Both the position numbers and the translations under genes were made by a program. Below are positions 50,301 to 62,300 of a stretch of DNA of 64,000 bases, one piece after another. The notes below the pieces were generated by a model. The model was not told the DNA's origin. It ran no database searches and saw only the letters and a program-made list of their open reading frames with translations. The stretch spans positions 232,529-296,528 of the forward strand of contig VUYV01000395.1 in the NCBI GenBank assembly GCA_008711295.1. The letters are read 5' to 3'. The stretch's first letter is position 1; every line of letters starts with the position of its first letter. Origin of the DNA: Anarhynchus alexandrinus (Eukaryota > Chordata > Aves > Charadriiformes > Charadriidae).

Positions 50301-53300
50301 ACTGGAGGGGAAACAACTTAATTAAATATGAGAGAAGTATTTTGCAGTCAAGATAAATGTTTTTAAAAACTTGGTAATGGAAGATGATGAGCAACCGCCA
50401 AGATCTGCGCTGTAGAATTTGGTCCAGTCTGTGGAGCTTTCTTATTTTTGGTGGTGAATCCAAAATGTGCCAATTGTTTACATACTTTTTTTCTTCAAAT
50501 TCCAATTTAACAGGAAAGCCTTTGAAATTCAAACACAGCGGTGTAGTAAGTTCAAGAAATTTATGAATACAACTGCCAGATTTGATGGTGATTCCAAAAC
50601 CAAGTTATACCTCAAACTAAACAGAAAGGAGCATTATTCTCTCTATAGCAAAGGTAAGCAATTCTTAAGCCTCAGAAGAACTGTCCATGTCATGTTCTGC
50701 CATTTTAAACTTTTAATTTGTAATTGAAAGAGAAAAACAGAATCCTATTTTTGAACTCCTGACAACCCTGATAATTCAATTCTCATTCCAGAAGGGCAAC
50801 AAAGTATTTCATGAATTCATTTTTTCTTGTAAATGTTCAACTACCTTAGAAACATACAAATTCCATGGCCTTGGGTTTGGAGTCTATTAAATCTGGGAAT
50901 CGCGGCGTTTCAGGAAAGCCCAGTATTCAAATGAATTCTATTTAAGGAAAACTTGATGTAAAAATTGGTGTTTCTGTAGTCATTGCGGAGGACATTCAGT
51001 GGTTTGATCCAGATAATCTCAATGGTTCATTTCACTTCAGTAATTTTTTAATTGATACCCATATCTTCATAGTTTGTTCACTTTGCTGTTAAAAATGATA
51101 CAAAGGAAATTAGGCAGAAACAAACGTGTCTGTGCACACTTTATGTACAGACTCTGAAATGCTCTGACACCTCAGGGATTTGTAACTTGAACTTCCGAAG
51201 CTCTGCATAGGCAAAACTTTTACTTGTGTATGATAATTTTTTGATCATTTTTGTTACAGGCAAATATAATGCACCTGTATTGCTCCTAACTTGGAAATCT
51301 CCCTCGCTGTTTTCTGCAATATATGGTAGAGAAAGAGCGTAGTGAGCTTTAGTCTCATCAGGCGTGCCACATAAAACAGAACACTTGCAGGCTCCAGTTT
51401 GTGTTCGTTTTGAAACGGAAGGGAAAATATATGTTTATTTCAGTACTTGCTATTCTTTGGCAAAAGAGTGATTAACTAGATGGGTAGTAAACTTCAGTGA
51501 TTTGTTCCGTATACCCTGAAAATTGATAATACTTTTGTCAGAAGCGCTACGTGCACCAGGAGAGAACGTGACAGTGAGCACCAATTTCGGACCGTAAGTA
51601 CTAGACGAATTGCAAATTATTTATTCATTCTTTTAGAACTGAACTAACACTTATTGAGGACTTTATAATATGCCCTATAGTCATGTTAGCGGTGGTTTAT
51701 TTTGCAGCACAGTAAATACTGGGCTGTTCTGTGCACCATCATTTTCTTTAAAGGACAGCAGGAGAAGAAGCTTATGAGAACTCTGTGTTTTTTTGACAGA
51801 TGATATTTGGGTTGTTTCAAAGACTCTGAACTTTGATCCCCTGGATACTTTCATTGCAAGTAGTGCTTTCTTTGGACCATCCTCCAACAATGAAGTGGAA
51901 TTACTACCACTGAAAGGCTACTGCCCTTCCAACTGGCGATCAAATAGTAAGTTGTACACCAAATAATTCAGAATTGTGCGAAATTACTATTGAGGGAAAG
52001 GTCTGGCCAGAAATGAAGGATGAGATTAGAATTTCTCAAACCTAATACACAATTTTACTCACAATATTTTTTTTTTCCTTATATCTCTGAATATGTAATT
52101 TGAATAGAGTACTTAATGCAATTAAACCTGCAAAGTAGATGGTAAGAAACTCTAAGTGGGTGATAAAGAAATGAGGATAATATAAATAATATAGTAAATA
52201 AAATAGTATAGAATGCAAATTGACTGCTGGAGTGTAGTTATGAGGAACATGTTGTTACTGTCCTTGAAAAACAAGCAGAAACCCCAAACAACTCACTACT
52301 GAAAATTTATATTTATATATAAAGCCATGTATTAAGTCTGTCATTTCGCTGTCCTGAAGTTCCTTTTCTGTGCCTTTGTTGCTACAGTCTAGAATGACTA
52401 AAAAAGTGGTGTTTCAAAAATCAGAAAAAAACAAATCTGTCTAGTTTTAGTTATTTTTTGTCACTGTATTTTAAAAAGAAAATTTTACTAAACCTAGCAC
52501 TGATGGTTTTTAATGAACTGCTGACCTTTTTATTCTTTAGCAAGCTGTTCCCAAGTAAGCTGCAGCCATCCTTCTTTTTGGTTTTAACCTTTTTGTTTGG
52601 GGTATTTTTGTAATATTTTGTCATCAGGTTAACAATGTTAACAATGAGGTTAGTGGGCTTTCAGTGTAGAGAGAAACAGTGTGGTCTGCTATAGTGTCCC
52701 AGAAAAATGACAAACATGCTGCCAAATGCCATGTCAAAGTTTCTTATTTTTTCTGTTAAGCTAAAGTTTTGGGTTTGTTTTGGTTTTTTTTGTAAAAGAA
52801 AGAGGTAAAGAATACATTATGTAGTCATTCTGGAGCTAATAATAATGTACCTCTGCTTAATTTCTTTTAATGCAATATGAAAATTGTATGTTGGATCACA
52901 AAAGGCTTTATTCATACCACTTAACCTTAAGCAGCTAAATTGGTTTAAGTTAACAAATCAGCCTTAAAAAGATTTTTAAACCTTTAAAAAAGGCTTTCTG
53001 TGTAATCATTAGGGAGAGAGTTCCCGCAAAGCACAATTCAGCAAGTCTACATTAAACTCCTGTTCTGAATTACATTCAGAAGACAGAAAAAAAAAATAAA
53101 ATCCAATGGCACACGAGTTCTTTGCGGGTATACAGGCTATCAGAACCACGGGATTCAAGTGCAGTTGGAGGTTTGGTTTTGTGAATTGCAGGACTGGATC
53201 ATTCGAGCAATAGCTTTTCAGCCTTAATGCTGTTGAATCACGGCATTTTATTTATTTCTTAGGAAATTTGTGGTCCTAACTTTCTTTGTTATCATAAATA

Positions 53301-56300
53301 GGAAATATTTCATAATTCTATAACCACTACAAAACTAAAACCTGGAGTTGTATGAAAATAAAGCTTTAAGTGATGTATAGTTGTTGGCAGTGATAAACAA
53401 CAGCAAAATAGGGGTATGTGAGTTGCTAAGCTTATTAGAAACGTGTTACTTAGGCAATCCCTGAGCCCCAGAACCTGAGGAAACTGGCAGTGAATTCAGA
53501 AAAATCTAGTTGAATACTTGTTCTGGTCTTATACTCTCCCCTAAGCATCCTCTGCTGTACACTTTGGAAATGGGCATGGCGGAACTCGGGTCTGGCCCGT
53601 TGGAGGTGTTCTTATGTTCCTGTCTTGTCTTTTTTGAGAAAACATCTGCTTGGCTGTTGTGATACGGAGGGTTTACTTAGAAAATTCACCTCCTAAATTC
53701 CAAAGTCTTCTACGTATCTTGAGTGTTTTTAAAATGAGTAAGGATTTTTCTCTAATCTTCCTTCCCAGAAGGTTCCTAATGTTGGAATCGCAAATACTTC
53801 AAAATAATGCACTTGGAAAAGAAGGGCTAATAGGTCTCTCCTCATCCGTAATACTCCGTCAGACATGGTAATTGGGTTAACTTGGTGTCTGTTACAGGAG
53901 GCTAATTACTCTTTTGGCATTTTGTAATTCATTTAGCTAGCTGATAGGAAATTATGGCTAATTTAATTTTTGTTCCTAATTGTATTTTTCTGTGGCCTTT
54001 TCAGCGTTGGTTCATGCCTTGCTGGTTTGTAATGCGAGCGGTGAGCTTACATCTTTAAGAAATATGGAGGAGCACTTCAATCCAGCTACGTTACCGCTAA
54101 TACCATATCTACTAAAAATGTAAGTTATTGTTTCAGTGATACTGTGAGCGTACAGTACGTCAATAGGTACAGAAAAAAAATCCAACAAAAATACCATTGA
54201 GTTAAAAAGTGGAGGAGGAAAACTAAAATCAGAAAAACAGTGCAAGGAATGAACTGTTGACAATGCAGTTTTCATCTCTATGGAAATTAAAATGTATCCG
54301 TTGCTTAATTTGAACTCAGGGATTTTAAGTTGTTTGGGTTTTTTTTTACTGAAAACTTACCTTCAGCCCATGTTTTACAACCTAAAAATTAATATTGGGT
54401 GTTGTTATGACCATTAGACTGATAGTACACTCACAGATTGATCTGCACTAAGTTAATGTACATGCATCAGGGGTTCAGTGGAACTGTTTTTCCTTCCAAA
54501 TTTTTAGAGTCACACACAAAACCTAAAAATACAATATTTTCTTGGAGAACTAGAGCAATATAGGGATATTTCCAAGACTCCTTACGATTCACTGTGCGAA
54601 ACAAGTAATTAAATGAATCCCTGCTACCTCTGACTACGTTCTTCTACCACTCTTGATTCTGTCAGTCTCGTTGCCTTGGAGTAAGTCAGATTGAAAGCGC
54701 GAGCATATAGCAAAAAAGGATAAAACCCAAAAGCCTATTTCATATCACCCACCTTTCACCCAGGGAAGTAATAAGGGGCAGGAACATACAGCCCAGGTGT
54801 ATCTCAGGGTGCAGGGAGCAGCAACTTTTAATTTTATCAGCTGTTAATCATAAAGCTTCGGCATTTCAAGGTCAGATGAGGAAGAATATCAGAACCACGA
54901 GATGAAAATTATACATACGCAGTATTATACCGTACCTTTTGACCATTGTGTCTTTCTTAGGAATTTTGATTCTGAAAATGCTACCAAGAGAGTAAACAAA
55001 AGAAAATTTATTCCACCCACCGTCAGCCTGAAACACACGATGATGTATGGAGCTGTCAGCACTGAAGCGGCGATGGGGTTAGCTAAAAAGATGATCCAAA
55101 CGTTCTCGCTGAACCCAGATCAAGCTACATCGCTGATTCGGGTAGCTCAGATGATGGCCTCGTGTGAAAACACCAAAGCAGTGGAAGAACATCAGATCTT
55201 CCCAATCACTATCATACGTGGTATATAGCGAATAATTGTGAAATTTGTTGCTGTTGTATCTTTGCAAAAATGCGAATTAATGGGTAATGCCAGTGTTAGT
55301 GAAATATCCCTAAATTCTCTCAGTGATGAAACAGTAGGCTTGTTTCCTTAATCATATATTTACAATTCCAGGCAGACTTAAAGGAAGATTCTTATGGCAA
55401 AGTAAACGTTGACTTACTTTAAACGTAGCGCAAAAGATAAGCTTGAATAAACTGCCTCTGTGTATGGAATATCCTTTTAAACTTTTCTGTAATGCTGCTG
55501 TCCTCACCTACTTCATGCATTTCCTGAAAATTCATTTTTTGGATGAGACCCTTTGGTAATGACCTTGACATTATCACATCCATTCTATCAGCACAGAGCT
55601 TTTAATTCTTGAATTTGCATCTTGCCTTTTGCAGGATTTTTAAATAAGCATAGTTCTTTCCTAGCAAAATCTACACACAAAATCAGAGTTTAGTGCCTTC
55701 TCCTTATTTCTTTTCATATTAAATCCACTTTTTGTCACGTATCAGCTTTGCTAAATTATCATACAACTTTTTTTTTTCTATTATGCTTTATTCCTTGCTG
55801 TTTTATACTTCCTTATGTCTTTGTTTTACCACTTGTCAACATGTACCACTCCTCAACATTCCTTATTCTGCACCTGAGGACATGGTATGAGGGATGTGCA
55901 TGCACATACTTGTGTATTTGTATTCATTTAATGTATTGATGAGACTCCTTAGCAAGCAGTGCATGTGTTCAATGAGACAATTTTGGAAAAAATACCTTAG
56001 CTTCCCCTCTTCTATATTTTGTCGTAAACTTATTTCAGGCAGTAAATGCAAAGTGTGAGCCAACTGGCTGCCCCTGGATCCTTACAGCTGCTGAAGGAAG
56101 CTGTAACAATGTCTTTACAGGAATTACAGCCTAACATTTCCTAGGATAAACTTAAGTTATAACTGTTGATTAAAAAAATACTGTCTAGAAATTTCTCGCT
56201 TGTAACGTTGGCTTTTTCTTCCAAATTACCAGGCGTGTTTGGAGCTGGAAAGAGCTATCTGCTGTCTGTTGTGGTCCTGTTCCTAGTACGACTCTTTGAA

Positions 56301-59300
56301 AGCAGTGAAGCTACGGAGGGTCCCAGCTCAGCTCCATGGAAACTCCTGATTGCTTCTTCCACTAACGTTGCGGTGGACAGGATACTGCTGGGGTATGGTA
56401 CTGAGATTTTTACAGATTGTTCTTCCTAAAACAATAATGCTCTTACATGGTAAAGATAATAGGGTTGATATTTCCAGTATAACTCTTCAAAAAGATTGGG
56501 GGGGAAAAAAAAAAAAGGGCCGTACTCATCAAATTTACTATTAAAATCCATCATGACAGACAGTAGGATTGCTCAGGAAGCTTTGGGAAGTAGCGGCAGG
56601 GGAAGGAGGCATGGAGAGAGAGGGAGGGGCAGAGAGAGTCAGGCCTGGGAAGCTTCAGCATGAAGCTAATATGAAATAAAACTCACGGTTTGGAAGGATA
56701 AAGGCAGGAAGGGAAAGTACAAATGGGAGACTATTTGTGAGAGGAGAATCATAAATGCATTAAGGATTTTTAACACTAATCACGATGTGGTAATTTACTT
56801 TGATTTACTTGAATTGTGGCCCGAGTTACTTCATCCAGTTAATCGCAGAAGTTTGTGTTCTTCAACGTTCTGATGTGTCTCTTAACCTTTTTAGAACCAC
56901 ATTTAAATTTTTCAAGATTTCTTTTTCTGTTTCTGTAACGTGTATCATCTCTTTTTCATTGAAGTCTACTCGATCTTGGATTTGAGGATTTTATCAGAGT
57001 GGGGAGTATTAGGAAAATCACCAAAGCAATCCTTCCCTATAGGTAAGAATCTTAATCTTTGAGGGATCTGAAGTGACTCTAAGATTTGTGATAGTATGCA
57101 TACCATAAAGTGACTATTTTGAAGTAATTCAAAATGTGATTGTAATATGGTTATCTCAGGTGGGTTTTTCTTTTCGCCCCCCCCTGCACGGTGGGGAAAT
57201 TTTGCCTCGATTTGGGAATGTGACTTGTTGCTGAATAAAGTTGATGCTTTCAAATGGAAAGTAGTAGAGGAGAATAAAATAACGGCAGTTACAGATTTGG
57301 GAATTTACACAAGGAGGAAAAGCAAAACAGACAGACTTGAAATAGATGTGTACTGCTAACGCAATAAGAACTTGGAGGAAGTAATCGTAAATTTAATGTT
57401 CAGAGAATTAATGGTAACAACTAGTGAATTCTGTGTCCCTTAGCCAAGTTATCTCTGCTATAGTGTTCTGGGATTTGTCCTTTAGCTACTTAAAAGTAAG
57501 CCATCTACGTAGAACTTTAAAAACAGTTTGAGAGAAGGAAGTAAAATTCCAGATGAGTAAAGATGAAATTTCCATTCCTTGGTGTCAGTAGCATACCAAG
57601 GGTATAAAATGGGATAAGAATGAAAAACTTCTCGGTTCTTCTCCACTCTGAAATCAGCCGTGTACTTGGAGAAGTCGTTTGCTGGTGGGATAAATGTCTG
57701 TTTTATAACAGTATTATAGTAGTCTGTCTCAGCTGGATTCGGGTCAGTACATTGTTATAAAGTACTGTTGAGTATAAAGTAGGATTATTTTTCTATACTG
57801 GGTGTTCACTGAAGACTGAAAGCGCTGTTATTTTCAGTCATTGTAATTCACGTTATAAAATCTTTTTGAAGTTTACATGCTGGCTCGGGAAACGAAAATG
57901 AGCAGTTAAAGGAACTGCTTGCTCTCATGAAAGAAGACTTAACTCCAGTTGAAAAAATGTACGTAAGGAAGAGTATTGAGCAGCATAAACTGGGGACCAA
58001 TAAAACCATACTGCAACAGGTATGCCAAAGTGTCGGGATGGGGAAGTGGGGATTCGCTATGCTTTATCCACAAGGCTCAGCAAAGGGAAACTGGGAATCC
58101 CCTCTCACACCTGCTGAGCTCCTCAAGTTTTGAAAAATAAAATGAATGTTAGGACTAGGACGGGTTTGATTGCACAGGTATAGCTTAGCGTCTCACCTGT
58201 GTATGACTTCTCTGAGTTGCACGTACAGTTCCTGGTTAGAGAGAAGAGACAGAAACCCTTTTTTGAATTTTATTGCAATCTGATTTAGTGCTACGGATCT
58301 ACTTTCCAAGGTGGGGAGAGAACAATTTCTGAGCACAGGTAGTCCGCACTGTCACCTTGAAACTAAGATTTATACAGTCATAAAGGTAAAAGATAAGGAC
58401 TGAGCTCAATCTATCCTAGAGTTGAGTATCAACTGCCAAGAAGATTTCAAATCTATTTTAAGCAACTTTTCATCAAAGTATTAAGATTACTACTTCCTGT
58501 AGAAAAATTTTCTCAATTTCTGGTCTTTCCAGTTATTTGCTTTTTCTCCTCAGTGCTAGACTCAAAAATTCCCAGCTTGTTGTAGAGCAACAACAAAGCA
58601 GATCTGAGCGATTTGTAGCAAAGCAGATTGGAGCAAATTGTTTCTTGTGCTTATTCCTAGTGGTCATTGCTGCCACTTTGGCTGCTGGGGCTCAGAATTT
58701 TTTGGAGGATTGTGTAATCTGAACTCTCTCTGTACCAGACCGGATTTGGTCTTAAAATACATGAATCTTTGATTCAAACGTATAAACACCCCAAGCATGA
58801 GAAATGGTAACCTTGGATCCATCTCTGCGCGCTCACAGTGCCTTTTACTGAAAGTTAGAATTTTGTGAGAGGCAGCGAGTATGACGCAGCACGCAGTAGA
58901 ACTGCTAAAAATGCTTTTAGGTGTATTCTACTGCCGAAGCTATAGTCACGTGCTGCACAGATAAACTATTAAATGATCTTAACTTCTTACCTACCCATTT
59001 TCCCCTCCCCAATAACGAAGGTAAGAGTGGTTGGAGTGACGTGTGCTGCCTGCCCGTTCCCCGCTCTGAATAGTCTGAAGTTTCCTGTGGTGATGCTGGA
59101 TGAGTGCAGTCAGATGACTGAACCCGCTTCTCTCCTTCCTATCGCAAGGTACAGCTTTCCTGGTGCGTTTCAGCGGAGAAATAACTTGTAGTTAGCGGTG
59201 ACACAACCTCAAATAATTGCCCAACTTGCATGTCTTTTCAAGAACATGAACTCCGAGGTCTTACCTTAGAAAGCAAGAGTAATTTTAAATTGAAGCCTAC

Positions 59301-62300
59301 TCTGAGGTGCCTTCCTTGAGTTACCGTGTTATTTTAACAGTGCAAAGAGAGCGATGGAGAAGGGAGCCTGGTGGAAAGCGATCTGATATATATAAACACA
59401 GCACCCACTTTTGTTATGAGTAGTTTGACATCCTTTTTAGAACTACTTTTTTTTTTTACCGTCCTTATTTAGGTTTCAGTGTGAAAAGCTAGTCCTTGTT
59501 GGAGACCCTAAGCAACTACCGCCAACTATTCAAGGGTCTGAGAGCATTCATGGAAAGGGATTGGAGCAGACCCTCTTTGACCGGCTCTGCTTAATGGTAG
59601 GTCCTACTAACCACATCTTCACAAAAGATGGGAACGTGAAATTGTAGGTCCGCTGAAGTCACTGAAAGAGTTCTGGTTTAGATGTCAGAGGATCGGTGTT
59701 TCAGCCTGGTTTTTAATTAAGCTGATTGCATTCTCTGCATTCCTCTGTAAACGTTGTTTTCACAATGCACAGAAATTTGTGAGTGTAACAAATGTAAAAA
59801 CCAAGAATGGATTGAAAACCAATGACAGATTCTGCCTTCTGATCTTTCTGTGCAGTTTTTAATGCAGGTAGAAGGATCAGGGGCTGCAGTATTTGTTCTA
59901 CCTTGCATTGAAGTGAGTGTAAAGCCAGCTTACTGCAGGAACTGTTTCCACTTAGTTCTTGTTTGACCTAGCAAAATTGCATTGCAAAATATTTAGTAGT
60001 TCTTTTTCCGAGTCACACTTACTATATCATAATCCTTTAGGGCCATAAAACAATACTTCTTCGGACACAGTACCGATGTCACCCTGCTATTAGTGCCATA
60101 GCCAACGAGCTGTTCTACGAAGGACATCTGATAGATGGCGTTTCCGAGAAAGACAGAAGTCCTTTATTGGATTGGCTCCCGACGCTATGTTTTTACAGTG
60201 TTAATGGGGTGGAGCAAGTAAGTTTTTAAGCATTTCTTATGTAGGAAGTCAATATCGTAGTTTTTCCTCCGTTCCATTTCTGTTTGCGTTCTGCTGTTTG
60301 CGAGACCTAAATTGGGAATCCTCTTCCCTATTTCCAGATTGAACGAGACACCAGCTTTTACAACGTGGCAGAAGTTCATTTCACGGTCAAGCTCATCCAG
60401 GCTCTGATCGCAAGTGGAATCGAAGGGTCTGCAATTGGGGTGATTACTCTCTATAAATCCCAGATGTGTAAGGTTTGTATAATCTATCAGCAATTAAACA
60501 GGTTTTTAAAATGTAGTTGTTTATTGTAAACATAGGCTTCGTTTCAATTAGGAAGAGTCAACTAGAAGGGAGAACCAAATGCTGGATAGGTAAACTAGAG
60601 TTTACTGTGACTTCTCTTTTGTATTATAAAAATAAAAAACTATGTTTTCCCTCTGAAATCTGTCAAAATCTTTCAATTCAAACATGATTTAAAAAAAATG
60701 AAAATTTTTCCATTTGCTGTCTTTCCACGTGCACACTCACAAAATTGGCAAATTGAGTAGTCCGTAATTTTCACGAATTAATTAGGGGCTGTTCCAAACT
60801 GGTACATGTGACAAGGACAGATAACAGAGGCATCTGCTTAGTAAAGCTGGAGTTGGACCTCACCCAGTGATCCAAGGCAAAACATGGGCTGCTGCGATTA
60901 GTGAGCGAAAGGGCTGGTTGCCACGCTGAAGGCACACAGGTTTTGTCAAAAACAGGTTCATCGCGTAGCGTTTTCCTGTGATTAGCTGAGGTTTTGCTTT
61001 CAGTGCACTCTGCGGTTTCTTCGTTTGCGACTTGTGCAGACTCTCACTTGTTGAGTGCGTTTGCTCAAGACAAGTGATTGATTGTGAGCGGCGTAACTCG
61101 TCACCATCCATATTCCTTCGTCTACAGATTCAGAATTCGCTTAGCAGTGTACGCTCTGAGGCTTTTGAAGTTAAAGCTGTCCAGGTCTCCACTGTAGACG
61201 CGTTCCAAGGAGCTGAGAAGGAGATCGTCGTTTTGTCGTGTGTGAGAACGAGACAAATTGGGTTCATAGACTCGGAAAAGAGAATGAACGTTGCGCTGAC
61301 CAGAGCAAAGAGGCATTTGTTGATTGTTGGAAATTTGGCCTGTTTAAGTAAGAACCGATTGTGGGGAAGAGTAATTCAGCACTGCAAAGGTAATATTTTT
61401 CTTTCCCTGTGTTTTAGAAACCAGGCAGCTCATCTTCTTTAACTAAACTATCTATAATAAATTTTATATATTATAGTATATATATTATACATACTATATA
61501 ATACATAAGGTACATAGTGTGCATCCTATATTAAACCAGTATAATTATTTCATTTGAAATACAGTACATAGCAGGAAAATGAAAGTATTTACAAGTGTGC
61601 AAGTTGCGTGTTTGCAGTTTTATCTGCAAACTGGTTTTATACTTGGAAGGGTATTTGTTATCCAGTAATGGGACTTCTTTTTCTTCTTTTGATGCCATCA
61701 GAAGCGACGCAAAAAGCATATGCGTAAGGAGATGTATGGAGAGTTGCTGCATTTCCAGTCCTCTCCCAGTTTGCTTTTACCTAGTAGACCCAGGCAGAAA
61801 CAAGTAATAACCAAATTCTTCTATACAGCAGTATTTTTGAATAGATGGTACTTCAAGAAAAATGCGTAGCGTCTTTCTGCAACTAGGGGCTCGCTGGGTT
61901 TTGGAAAAAAAATTTCGGGCTGCAAGGAAGATAACAACGCTATTGGAGATCAGTTAACTCTGCCAAGTAATTCCCAATTGCTTCGTTGACAGGTCACTGC
62001 CTTGTGAATACGTGTGTTTGTTTTACTGGACCACAGAGGGAAAATACAGTTTTTGAAAATCAGTTTTTTACAGTTTCCACATATTTGCTGAGTCGTTTAC
62101 TGCAACTGAGTATTTACATATTTGAAAGCTAATCCTGATTAAGAAAAGCAAAGCAAAAAACGTTATGGCACCTGTCCCTACCCCTTGCAACTTTGCTAGA
62201 AGGTGTTTAAACTGCCTGAACAGCCCCTTAGTTCTGTGTATCCCTTTCCTCTCTGCGGCACACATATTTCGGAAGGAGAGGTCGTAGTTTCTCCCTTTCT

